Shown here piece by piece: positions 46,673 through 58,239 of a stretch of DNA of 64,000 nt (positions are counted from its first letter, which is position 1; every line of letters starts with the position of its first letter). A program made the translations under genes and the position numbers. Source of the stretch: Ovis canadensis (lineage: Eukaryota; Chordata; Mammalia; Artiodactyla; Bovidae); the NCBI RefSeq assembly GCF_042477335.2, contig NC_091245.1, positions 112,068,501-112,132,500 of the forward strand, written 5' to 3'. Under the pieces are notes generated by a model, which made no database searches, was not told the DNA's origin, and saw nothing but the letters and a program-made list of their open reading frames with translations.

Positions 46673-48755
46673 GATTATGTCGTTTCTGAATAAAGACAAT
46701 CTTACTTCTTCCTTTCCAATCTTTCCAATTTTTTTTTTGAGGGGGGGCATATTACACCGGCTAGAACCTCCAGCATAATGTTGAACAAAAGTGGGGAGAA
46801 CATACATCCTTGCTTTTTCCCTGATCTTAGGAGAACCAGTCTTTGAATATGATGTTACCCATAATTTTTTGTAGATGCCCACTATTATTGCTACAAATTT
46901 ATTAAAAGTTTTTTGAAATTAGAAATTGATATTGAATTTTTGTCAAATGTTTTTTTGATAGATATTGAGATGACCATGTATTCCCTCTGCCTCCTTTTTA
47001 ATCTTTTAAAATGTTTTCAGTGTCTCAAACGTTAAATCCAACTAGAATTTTTTGGCCCAGATGTATTATCCTTTTTACATGATGTTGGATGTGATTTGCT
47101 AAAATTTTGTCAAGGATTCTTTATTTTATATTGGATATTGGTTTGTAGTTTTCTTGTAATTTCTTTGTCTTATTCCAGTGTCAGAGTAATGCTGGCTTTA
47201 TATAATGACTTGGGAAGTATTCCCTGTGTTCTACTTTTCTGGAAGAGCTTGTATAAAATTGATATTGTTTCTTTTTGAAATATTTGGTAAAAGTCACCAG
47301 TAAAGCCATTTACACCTGGCATTTTCTTTGTGGGAAGGTTTTTAACTACAATTTAATTTCTTTAATAGTTACAGGGTGTTTCAGATAATCTATTTCTTCT
47401 TAAGTGAGTTTGACATATTGGTACTTTCAAGAGATTTTTACATTCATCTAAACTGTCAAATTTATTGGCATAGAGCCACCTTAATACTTATTTTCTGATA
47501 TCCTTTTAACATCTTTAGAATCTGTAGTGATGTCATCTCTTTCATTACTGATATTAGTCATTTGTATTTTTTTTCTTGTTTTTTTTTTCTGATCAGTCTG
47601 GCTAGATTTATTATTTTGCCTGTCTTCTCTGAGAACTAGCTGTTGGTTTCATTGATTTTCTCTATTAATTTTCTATTTCATTGATTTCTGCTTGATTTTT
47701 ATTATTTCCTTTCTTTCACTTACTTGGGGCCTAACTTGCACTCTTCACCTAATCTTGTAGAGTGGAAGCTGGTATCTTTGACTTGAGGATATTTTCTCTC
47801 CTATTAGCAGGTTGATAAAACTGTAAATTCCCTTTCAGTACTGCTTTAGATACATCCCACAGATTTGATTATGTTTGTGTTCCTATTTTCATTCAGTTCA
47901 AAAATTTTAATTTCTCTTTTGATTTCTTATTTTATCCATGAATTACTTAGAAATGTGTTACTTAGTTTCCAAATATTTCAAGATTTTCCAGCTATCTTTC
48001 TATTATTGATATATAATGTAATACTACTGTGGACAGAGAATATATTTTGTACAATCTGATTTCTTTTAAATTTATCAAGCCCATTTTTATGGCCCAAGAT
48101 ATGGTCTATCTTTGAAAGTCTTCGATGTCACTTGAAAAAGAAGTGTATTCTATTGTTGTTGAGTGGACTGTTCTATAAATGTCAATTAGGTCAAGTGAGT
48201 TGATAGTGATGGTCAAGTCCTTTATATCTTTATTGATTTTCTGTCTTCTTGTCTTATGAGTTGAGAGATGTTTATTGACATTTCTGATTATAACTGTGTC
48301 CATTTCTCATTGCGGTTCTATCAGTGTTTGCTTCATGTACTTATCTCTGTTAATTGACCTCTTTATTATTAAAAAATGATACTCTTTATTTCTATTAATA
48401 CCTTTGCCTTGGAATCTACTTTAGCACAGTATTAATATAGTAACTCCAACTCTATTTTGATTAGTGTTAGCATGGCATATATTTTCCCATCCTTTTACCT
48501 TTAACCTATTCATATCTTTATATTTAAAGGTGTTTCTTGTAGGCAGTATATAGTTTAATATCACTCTTTATAATTCAATCTGACAAATGCTGCCTTTTAA
48601 TAGGTGTGTTTAGACCATTTACATTTAATATGATTATTGATATACCTAGGTTTAAATTCTCCATCTTGCTATTTGTCATTTATTTGTGCTATCTTTCCTT
48701 GGTTTCTTACTCTCTCTTTTTCTGCCCTTTTCTCAATAAAACAACTGAAATTCAA

Positions 48756-49486
48756 AATAGAAAATATGGTAAGAGAGGTTCAGAGAAAAATTTAGGCTTT
48801 TAGAGAGGGCAGAGATTAAATTGATCACATTGGTGGTGTCAGGAATAACTTAACAAAGAAAATCGCCCCTGAATTGGACCTTGAAATATTTTGGATAAGG
48901 GTGAATGTGTAAGGTCCGTGGGATGAACAAAGGGGATGGAGGCAGGAAAGTATGCATCTGGTTCAGGGAAAAATAGATCATCCAGATGGCCTGAGGAAGA
49001 GCAGCAGGAGTAGATGTGGAAGGTACTTGTGCTGTTGCCAGCTTCCTGTAGACATCCCCACCCTGATGGCCTGCAGACATTTAAGACACCTGTCAAATGA
49101 AACACATTATCTACCCTTCAAACCTATTCTCTCAGCAGCTCCTAATTTGATGTGTGGCATCACCATCTTCCTTAACATCTATACCAGAAACCTGAGTCAT
49201 CTTAAATGCTTCCTCTTTTCTCAGCTGTATGCATCCCACCTGCAGGTCACATCTGAAAGCTGGACTTTCTTTTCTATCCCCCTACTCTTGCAGCCTCCTT
49301 GCTCTGTCTCACTCCTCAACTACTGCATGAGTCTTCCACTGGTCTCTCCATTTCTAGATTCTTCTTCCTTCCAGTCATCCTTCACTTAACCACTAACTTT
49401 CTGAATCCCCTGAAAATGGAAGTGAAATTGTATGTGCAATTTTTTTTTTTTTTTTGGAGAGAGCCTGTAGCTTTAGCTAAAGTCTC
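48756..49486. other. Intergenic, no recognised feature
   Basis: Frames of 88-145 codons exist on both strands with no recognisable domain. A T-run (49439-49455) closes the stretch. Confidence 0.45.
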
Positions 49487-49494
49487 AAAGAGAG

Positions 49495-49775
49495 CTGCTG
49501 CTGCTGCTGCTAAGTGGCTTCAGTCGTGTCCGACTCTGTGCGACCCCATAGACGGCAGCCCGCCAGGCTCCCCCGTCCCTGGGATTCTCCAGGCAAGAAC
49601 ACTGGAGTGGGTTGCCATTTCCTTCTCCAATGCATGAAAGTGAAAAGTGAAAGGGAAGTCGCTCAGTCATGTCCGACTCTTAGCGACCCCATGGACTGCA
49701 GCCCACCAGGCTCCTCCGTCCATGGGATTTTCCAGGCAAGAGTACTGGAGTGGGGTGCCATTGCCTTCTCCACTT
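49495..49775 (-). mobile_element. BovA2 SINE with target-site duplication
   Basis: Starts with (CTG)n, two Bov-A units; flanked by AAAGAGAG at 49487-49494 and 49776-49783. Confidence 0.92.
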
Positions 49776-49879
49776 AAAGAGAGCATGGGTCCACAAAAAG
49801 CTAAGAGCCACTGCCTTGTAACTTTATTTCAAGTGAAACAGTGAATATTCAGTTAATATGGTACAGTTGACAGACTACT

Positions 49880-50010
49880 GAACAAGAAATCAGGACATTT
49901 AGTGTCCAGTTTTAGTGTTGCCATTTAATTAGCTGCATGATTCTGGGACAATGAGTTACCTGCTCCACCCCTATTTCCTTATCTGTAAAATACAGAAAGA
50001 TCCCTTTGAC
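49880..50010 (+). repeat. MIR-like remnant
   Basis: Sense MIR text ('gccatttaattagctgcatg', 'cttatctgtaaaatacagaaag'). Confidence 0.6.
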
Positions 50011-50302
50011 ATCAAGCTTCTAGTTTATCTCCTCTCATACTCTTCTCCTTTCTGTTTCACTAGACAACATTTACTCCTGAGTCTCACTTACTGAGCCAAG
50101 TTCTGGGTGCAGAAAGATACATTAAGCACTGCTTCTTTCACTCCAGAAGTGCATAGACCAGCAGGACAGAGAGAAAAGTAAATAGGAAATTGCCATAGAA
50201 TGTCGTAAAATGCAGAGCTCTGGGAGTGCAAAGGAGGCTCTCTGGGGAAGGGAACATCTAATTCTGTTCAGGAAAGTTGAGGAGGAATCAACGAGAAGAC
50301 GT

Positions 50303-50460
50303 GGGGCATCCCTGAAGTCTCTAGTGGTAAAGAATCTGCCTGCCAATGCAGGAGATGTAGGAGATGTGGGTTTGATCCCTGGGTTGGAAGATTCCCTTGG
50401 AGAAGGAATCGGCAACCCACTCCAGGCTGTAAGCGTCGGACACAGCTGAGCACACGTGCA
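50303..50460 (+). mobile_element. Bov-tA SINE, 3' truncated
   Basis: A tRNA-like head 'catccctgaagtctctagtgg' and a shortened Bov-A unit lacking the middle. Confidence 0.87.
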
Positions 50461-51060
50461 TAAAAAGACCAAAGCTGAGTCCTGAAGGACATACAGGATC
50501 TCTAGGCAGAGAGGAGGGGGATGGGATTTCAGGCAAAGAAAACAGCATGTCAAGGGAGTACTTTGTTTTAGTCGTTAAGTCTTTTGTGATATCATGTAAA
50601 GGCAGAGGCAGAAACAAGGCCCCAAGCTGGTAGAACAACCAGTTGGTGGGTCTAGTTAGAAAATGTGTGTGTTGCAAGTTTGAGATTTGAATACACAAGG
50701 AGCAACAGGAGATAAGGCTGGAGGGGGAGACTCAAGGTCCTTACACAGAGTGCCAAGAAGATTTGACTTCATCTTGTGGGCAGTGGGGAGTCACTGAATT
50801 GTTTTAGGCAACGGAGGGGTAGACTGATTTCTCTTTCAGAAAAATCACACTGGCAACAGAGAGAAAGATAGAGTGGAAGGGAGTGATCCAAGTTTGGAAG
50901 TGAGAAAGGTCTGAATAAGCCAAAGGACTTGGGATGGGGGAGGGAAGATAGTATGTTTCATTTAAACCTAATACATTTAGTGGACCCAAAGAATAGGCAA
51001 GTTAAAATGTCCTAGAAATATCAGCGTGATGTTCAGAAGAGAGATCTGGATTTAGGAGCA
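50461..51060. other. Intergenic, no recognised feature
   Basis: Purine-rich on the plus strand; contains no gene, RNA or repeat that I can name. Confidence 0.45.
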
Positions 51061-51063
51061 TTA

Positions 51064-51290
51064 ATAAAAGACCCTGATGCTGGGAAGGATTAAAGGCAAA
51101 AGGAGAAGGGATGAGAGGATGAGATGGTTAAATAGCAGAGGATGAGATGGTTAAATAGCATCATCAGCTCAATGGACATGCATTTGAGCAAACTCCAGGA
51201 GATAGAGAAGGACAGGGAAGACTGGTGTGCTGTGTCCATTGGGTCACAAAGAGTTGGACACGACTTAGCGACTGAACAACATCAATAAGT
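51064..51290 (+). mobile_element. BovB 3' tail with internal 23-bp tandem duplication
   Basis: Runs from 'aaaagaccctgatgctggg' to 'gcgactgaacaacatcaat'. A 23-bp unit is exactly doubled at 51115-51160. Confidence 0.87.
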
Positions 51291-51479
51291 AAGTACTGAC
51301 TGAAGCTAAGGGAGAGAATGACATTACTTCGGGAGAGCTTTTAAGGTAAGGAGTCAAGGGGCCAAAGGCTGCATTCTTCGAAATATAGATATGTGAAATC
51401 AGGAAGAGGAGAGTTATTGAGAGGAAGGCTGGTTATAAGGAGCTGAAGAGTGAAGGATGGTAGTAAGGAACCTATTCTT

Positions 51480-52133
51480 TTTTAAACGTTTTAACCGGAG
51501 GATATTTGCTTTACAGTATTGTGTTGGTTTCTACCTTACAACAAGAATCAGCCACAAGTATACATACAGCTCCTCCCTCTTGAACGCCCCTCCCTCCTCG
51601 AACTCCATGCCACACCTCTAGGTTGTGACAGAGCACCAAGTTCAGCTCCCTGTGTTATAAAGCAACTTCCCATTAACTATCTATTTTACATATGATAATG
51701 CGTGTGTTTCAGTGCTACTCTTTCAATTTATTCCATCCTCTCCTTCCCCCACTGTATCTACAATTCTGTTCTGTATCTGCATCTCTATTCCTGCCTGCAA
51801 CCAGGTTCATCAGTACGATTTTTCTAGATTCCATATGCATGCATTATTAGTTTTTCTCTTTTTGATTTACTTCACTCTGTATAGCAAGCTCTAGGTTTAT
51901 CCACCTCACTAAAACTGACTCAGATTTGTTCCTTTTTATGACTAATATTCCATTGTATATATGTACTACATCTTTACCCACTCATCTGTTGATGAATATC
52001 TACGTTGCTTCCATGTCCTAGCTATTATAAATAATGCTGCAATGAACACCGGGGCACATACGTCTTTTTTGATTATGGTTTTCTCAGGGTATAGGGCCAG
52101 TAGTGGGATTGCTGGGTTATATGGTAATTTTAT
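51480..52133 (-). mobile_element. Ruminant L1 3' end, antisense (left part)
   Basis: Antisense text 'gatatttgctttacagtattg', 'gttataaagcaacttcccatt' and 'taatattccattgtatatatg' is typical of the Bov L1. It is interrupted at 52133 and continues at 53936. Confidence 0.85.
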
Positions 52134-53935
52134 ATGAAATAGAAAACTCTATTTACTTTTTTTATAGGATTTAAAAAAAATTTTTATTTTTACTTTATTT
52201 TACTTTACAATACTGTATTGTCTATTTACTTTTATAAGAAATAGAGGAAAACAATAGAATGGGAAGGACTAGAGATCTCTTCATGCAACGATTGGCACAA
52301 TAAAGGACAGAAATGGTATGGACCTAACAGAAGCAAAGGATATTAAGAAGAGGTGGCAAGAATACACAGAAGAACTATACAAAAAAGATCTTCATGACCC
52401 AGATGACAACGATGATGTGATCACTCAGCTAGAGCCAGACATGCTGGAATGTGAAGTCAAGTGGGCCTTAGGGTTAATCACTAGGGACAAAGTTAGTGAA
52501 GGTGATGGAATTCCAGTTGAGCTATTTCAAATCCTAAAAGATGATGCTCTGAAAGTGCTGCACTCAATATGCCAGCAAATTTGGAAAACTCAGCAGTGGC
52601 CACAGGAGTGGAAAAGGTTAGTTTTCATTCCAATCCTAAAGAAGGGCAATGCTGAAGAATGTTCAAACTACTGCACAATTGCATTCATCTCACACGCTAG
52701 TAAAGTAATGCTCGAAATTCTCCAAGCCAGGCTTCAACAGTACATGAACTGTGAACAGGCTGGATTTAGAAAAGGCAGAGGAGCCAGAGATTCAATTGCC
52801 AACATCCATTGGATTATCGAAAAAGCAAGAGAGTTCCAGAAAAATATCTCCTTCTGCTTTATTGACTATGCCAAAGCCTTTGACTGTGTGGATCATGACA
52901 AACTGTGGAAAATTTTTCAAGAGATGGGAATACCAGACCACCTATCTGCCTCCTGAGAAATCTGTATGCAGGTCAAGAAGCAACAGTTAGAACTGGACAT
53001 TAAACCAGTGACTGATTCCAAATAGGGAAAGGAATCCATCAAGGCTGTATACTGTCACCCTGCTTATTTAACTTATGTGCAGAGTACATCATGAGAAATA
53101 CTGGGCTGGATGAAGCGCAAGCTGGAATCAAGATTGCCGGCAGAAATATCAATAATCTCAGATACGCAGATGACATTACCCTTATGGCAGTAAGCAAAGA
53201 GGAACTGAAGAGCCTCTTGATGGAAGTGAAACAGGAGAGTGAAAAAGCTGACTTAAAACTCAACATTCAAAAAACTAAGATCATGACATCTGGTCCCATC
53301 ACTTCATGGCAAATAGATGGGGAAACAATGGAACCAGTGATAGACTTTATTTTCTTGAGCTCCAAAATCATTGCAGATGGTGACTGCAGCCATAAAATTA
53401 AAAGACGCTTGCTCCTTGGAAGAAAAGCTATGACCAACCCAGACAGCATATCATAAAGCAGAGATATTACTTTGCCAACAGAGGTCTGTCTAGTCAAAGC
53501 TATGGTTTTTCCAGCAGTCATGTATGGATGTGAGAGTTGGACTATAAAGAAAGCTGAGCACCAAAGAATTGATGCTTTTGAACTGTGGTGTTGGAGAAGA
53601 CTCTTGAGTCCCTTGGACAGCAATAAGATCCAACCAGTCCATCCTAAAGGAAATCAGTCCTGAACATTCATTGGAAGAATTGATGCTGAAGCTGAAACTC
53701 CAATACTTTGGCCACCTGATGTGAAGAACTGACTCCTTGGAAAAGATACTGATGCTGGGAAAGATTGAAGGCAGGAGGAGGAGGGGACGACAGAGGATGA
53801 GATGGTTGGATGGCATCACCGACTTGATGGACATGAGTTTGAGCAAGCTCCAGGAGTTGGTGATGGACAGGGAAGCCTGGTGTGCTACAGTCCATGGGGT
53901 TGCAAAGAGTCAGACATGACTGAGTAACTGAACTG
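52134..53935 (+). mobile_element. BovB inserted in L1
   Basis: From about 52245 the plus strand carries reverse-transcriptase text in three broken frames: a 212-codon piece (52318-52956) with the finger region and a FIDYAKAFDCVD motif (first Asp of the active site), a piece with YADD, and the C-terminal piece ending near 53919. Stops and frameshifts lie at about 52957, 53100 and 53456. Bases 52134-52244 are L1-like AT-rich text. It is flanked by ATGGTAATTTTAT (52121-52133) and ATGGTAGTTTTAT (53936-53948). Confidence 0.88.
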
Positions 53936-54025
53936 ATGGTAGTTTTATTCCTAGTTTTTAAAGAAATTTCCCACTGTTTTCCATAGTGGCTATATCAGTT
54001 TACATTCCCACCAACAGGCAAGAGA
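53936..54025 (-). mobile_element. Ruminant L1 3' end, antisense (right part)
   Basis: 'gtagttttattcctagttttt' and 'gtttacattcccaccaacagg' continue the L1 text broken at 52133. Confidence 0.8.
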
Positions 54026-54314
54026 GGAACCTACTGTTTAGAGAACACTGGATGATAAGAAAATAAAAGAAAGGGCTGAAGCAAGAAGAGGCTGCAGAGT
54101 GGTGGGAGATGTTTTATTTTGCTACTAGAGTTGGAAGTTATAATAGATATAGGAGAGCCTGGGGATAAGAGTTGGAAGTGGGAATGGATAGGATCTAATG
54201 AAATATGGAGGGATTAGTCCTGGGCAAGGGAGGTGGGGGCATTTATTGTGCCAAGAAAGGAGGAAGAGTATCACAAAGAGTTTGATTTAGTGGTTCTCAC
54301 ATTAGTATCACTAA

Positions 54315-54575
54315 GGCAACTTACCTGGGACTTCCCTTATGGTCCAGTGGTTAAGAATCTGCCTGACAATGCAGAGGACATGGGTTTAAGCCCTGGTCTG
54401 GGAATATCCCACATGCCATGGGGCAACTAAACTATGCTTCACAACTACTGAAACCCAAGCACCCTAGAGCCCCGTGCTCCACAACAAGAGAAGCCACTGC
54501 AAAGAAAACCTCTGCTCCACAACTAGAGAACGCCCTCGTGCAGCAACAAATATCCAGTGTAACACATACACAAAA
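54315..54575 (+). mobile_element. CHR-type tRNA SINE
   Basis: Head 'gacttcccttatggtccagtgg' with the extended body 'gccccgtgctccacaacaag' and 'gagaacgccctcgtgcagc'. Confidence 0.85.
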
Positions 54576-54827
54576 GTGCAGATAGCTCGGCTACAACCTG
54601 GAAGTTTCTGGTTTAATTAGTCTGGCATGGGTCCTGGGTATTGGTATGTTTTCAGAGCTTCCCTGGTGATTAAAATCTGCACTCACGGTTGAGAACCACT
54701 GGTTTAATTATAGGCAACTTTTAAAATTGGTGATAATAGGATAGGATCTGAGGAAGCTTGCACTTGATAAAGATTGGACGAATAGGGAATAGTAAAGTCT
54801 GGGGATAGGTGAGGAATTAGAGGGGCT

Positions 54828-55035
54828 TCCCAGGTGGCGCTAGTGGTAAAGAACCCTCTGGGCAATGCAGGAGACAAAGAGACGTGGGCCAATCCCTGGC
54901 TTGGGAAGATCCCCTGGAGGAGGGCATGGCAACCCACTCCAGTATTCTTGCCTGGAGAATCCCATGGACGGAGGAGCCCGGCGGGCTATGGTCCATAGGG
55001 TTGCACGGACTCGGACACGACTGAAGTGAGTTAGC
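54828..55035 (+). mobile_element. Bov-tA SINE
   Basis: Full copy from 'gcttcccaggtggcgctagtgg' to 'cacgactgaagtgagttagc', then a short CA run. Confidence 0.92.
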
Positions 55036-55039
55036 ACAC

Positions 55040-57840
55040 ACACGTGCATATGAAATAGAGAAAGAGAAGGAAAGTTAGAAGGGAAGGAAACTAGTACTAA
55101 CTTAGTGACTTTTATGTGACATTCATGTGAATATGAATGAGGTTTGGTCCTTGTTCTCAAAGAGATCAGGAGCTTATCTGAAAGAGACTCCTCACAGTAA
55201 ACCTATTACATCTCACAGTTCTTAATCAAGTAAGGGCTTTTTATTAGTTTGTTTCCTTTTTCATTGAAAATGAAAAAAGTCCAGTTATTTCACAATACAA
55301 ACTGGGTCTGGAAATACTATTGTAAGCACTGAGACTAGCCTTTCTAGGAAAGTGGGTGCTGGGGAGAAAGCACGAGTTAACCTGGGAGACTGACCTGTCC
55401 CCAGTTTTATCAACAGGGTTATAAAAAGATGGTGGTTCTGATCCTGCATGGGGTCCATTACTGGGGTTCCCTGTACCTGGGAGGTGGCTGATATTGTTAA
55501 TCACTGACATTGGAAACCTTTGATGGCCATCCTATAGGCTGTAAATTCCCTATCTGGTCAAGATACTAAGGATTCCTCTTTCTAAGCAGTGAAGCTGGGG
55601 AAGGGCCCTACTTTTCACCAGAATTGAAGACCTAACCTTTGTTACTCTGGTGCGGGCCCTTACTTCCAGGAACAGCTTCATCTGCATGGAAAGCACACAC
55701 TTCTTCAGAGCTGACCCTCCCTGGAGAGTGTCCACTGCCATGTCTTGAGCCCTTTGCATCTCCGCTGGAGACTCAAACCTCCAGGGCTCCAGACGGGCCT
55801 GCGGTCGGCCTGTCCCAACCCTGCTGCCTCAGGCCCATGAGCTGGTAAGGAGTTGAAAGGATTATTACTGAGAACCCTGGCTTTTGTCTGGATGCCCTCT
55901 TCCTTAATCAAGATTCACCAAAGCAGCAGGAATCCCCGAGGCACATAACAGAATGGGGAAGGTGGTTGGGCATGGACTTGGGCACTATGGCTTTGCGAGG
56001 TGGTTCCTTCTGTTACTTTATTAGTTCCATTTTATATGCAGAAGTTGAGGCTTGAAGAAATTGAAAGCTTGCCTACGTGCTCCAAGTTAGGAGCTGTGCG
56101 TTTGAACTCCAGTCTGCTGTTCACTCTGCTGTCCTTCAGGCTCCTGACCTCCCTCTGTCACTGAGGTTGACTTCTTTAGGAAATCCTGTCACCTCAACAT
56201 TCTCCTCCCTGCTAAAGAATTAGACTAGTTCTCTTGGGCCCCAAGGTGTATGGGCCTTTTCTTTGGGTCTCCATTTCTTCATTCTGTGAATTAAGCATAT
56301 GTGAAGTCCAGATGGGCTTCCATCCTAGGGGTTAGGTTGGAGGGCAACTCAGAGAATAGGTGCATGGGACACACACACACCAATCAGATTTAATATTGGA
56401 CCTCTCCTCTGTAATCCAGTGGTTTCGTTACAGAGCTAAAAGTGAAAGCCCCCAATCTCATCCTCAGAGAGAGAAGAGGGATGAACTTATTCCAGTTTGA
56501 TGCCGGATTTCTTTCTGTTAATCCTGAAGCTTCATTTGTTGATTTCCTGACTTAAATTTCAAGCTTTAGGTGGGGAGAAACTACAGAGTTATCTGTAATT
56601 CTGGCAACAGAAGTCATGTTTCCCATTCTTTGGGCCCTTCTGAGGTCTGTGAAACAGGCTACCATCATGTTGAACACAGTTCACAGTAAACCTGCTGGAT
56701 AGTCAGCCAGGGCTGTGGCAGCTAGGGCAAGCCTAACACTGTGTCAAATTACACACTTGCTGCCCAGCACGGGGGTGTGTGTGGGGGTGCTCTGGGCAGA
56801 GCTGGTAGTACCCTAAGCCTACCTCCCTTTATCCTTCCCCAGCTCTCCTGCCAGCTGTCCCCCATACAGCTGGTCAAGGGCACCGCCAAGGCCCCCAGTG
56901 CAGCCCAGGGCCTGGCCCATGATAGGCACCCAGTACATGAGCACTCAGATGCATGCAGGGACTTGGGTACCTGAAATGATGAGTCTGCACATTTCATGTA
57001 GTCTTGGTGCTGAGTCACTTGCTGACCTGTGATGTGGGAAAGAGGATGAAGAAAGGCAAATGTTTGGGTGAAGAAGGGAAGTGTGTCCTAAGGCTCTCTT
57101 AAGACCTAAAGACTGACATATTGGAATGGTCACAGTGCAGGGGACAAAGATGACTTTGTTCTCATCTTTGGTCAGGTTAGAATGGATGACCAAAGGGAAT
57201 GAGATTAAGTCTCAAAAAAAATTTTCATCAGAGAGGAGAAAAATCCCCAAACAAGTCAGGAACAGAGTCTGGGAGTCTCCTACCCTGAGACTTTTAATCA
57301 CAGGTTGGGTGAGAAGGTATCAGGATTGGAAGCCAGAGGATGTTGAGAATGTGGAGAGACCTTGCCCTGCTGGAGAAGTGTGCAAAGGTGCTTTTGAAGT
57401 ATTACTATTCTAAGTAAGTGGAGAATTGCACACAATACTAATGATATTGTAATAATATTTTTGCTTTCACTCACTCCAAGGGCTACATAGACTTCTCACA
57501 AACCCAGACTTTCATAATGGGGGTCAATCTCTTTGGGTTCAAAGCTTTTATGACCCAACTTCATGAACCTAACTGGTTTCTTGGTGTACGCTAAGGCAGG
57601 AATGCCTGATTATGTCGGATACTGGTGATACCCTACAAGCCTTGTGTAGTGCTATGAATTCCAGGATATGTGAAACCCCTGGGGACGAGAGCCTTGCCTG
57701 TTTGGGGTTAGGGACCCGACAGGCCAACGCATTTTTACACTTGGAGGTTTCCTGGGGGAGGGGCCTCTCTCCCCCGCCATCCAAACTCCCGGGCGCCCTC
57801 GTCGTCCCCCCCTCCCCCACTCCCCCAGGGCAGGGTTCCC
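55040..57840. other. Intergenic between NHLH1 and VANGL2, mostly unique
   Basis: A MIR-like antisense remnant lies at about 56010-56115. No exon could be supported; 55640-55850 is relatively GC-rich with open frames on both strands but no recognisable peptide. Confidence 0.5.
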
Positions 57841-57843
57841 TTT

Positions 57844-58044
57844 GTAATTAATCCCAACGCTCAAACCAGAGGGGAGGAAAAAAGTGTTAATGAGAGAGCA
57901 TCCCAGACTGACTGGGCGGTCGCCGCTCGCAGCTAGAACACCAAGTAATTAAATTATTTTGGGCAGCGGGGGGGATATGGTGGTGACTGTCAGAAAAACT
58001 CCCGTATGAATGGCAAGAAGGGAGCGTTTCTCGCCAGTAATTAA
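57844..58044 (+). promoter_or_regulatory. Three GTAATTAA homeodomain motifs upstream of the VANGL2 island
   Basis: Identical GTAATTAA octamers start at 57844, 57945 and 58037, in one orientation, embedded in otherwise GC-rich DNA 0.6-0.9 kb upstream of the inferred VANGL2 exon. TAATTA is the core bound by many homeodomain proteins. Function is inferred. Confidence 0.45.
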
Positions 58045-58239
58045 AATCAAGGATGACTTTCTCTTCTCGCAGCCCTCGGGGGGTAAAACTCAATCTTTCC
58101 ACGTCCCAGATTCCACTGGATTTCGTGTAGCCGGGTCTGTGGCCCTAAGAATTGAACATCGCCATCCCCGAGGGTCTGGGGGCTCGGTCTCCCGCAGGCA
58201 GGTAGAGGGAAACAGCCCCAGGAGGGGCTGCGGGCTGGG

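Larger units (their letters stand above)
45990..48755 (-). mobile_element. Old L1, antisense, interrupted by two SINEs
   Basis: Antisense L1 text occurs before 46096 ('attttctttaaagatgattatgt') and continues after 46680 ('cgtttctgaataaagacaatc') through ORF2 3' text ('gttgaacaaaagtggggagaac', 'ggtctatctttgaaagtctt'). No intact frame. Confidence 0.8.

Noticed and set aside
52318-52956. 212-codon reverse-transcriptase frame as an active enzyme
   Set aside because: The frame ends before the YADD motif, which lies in another frame; the copy cannot encode a full polymerase.
55550-55850. Possible exon or processed pseudogene
   Set aside because: Open frames exist on both strands but I recognise no protein, no splice-site pair and no A-tail.
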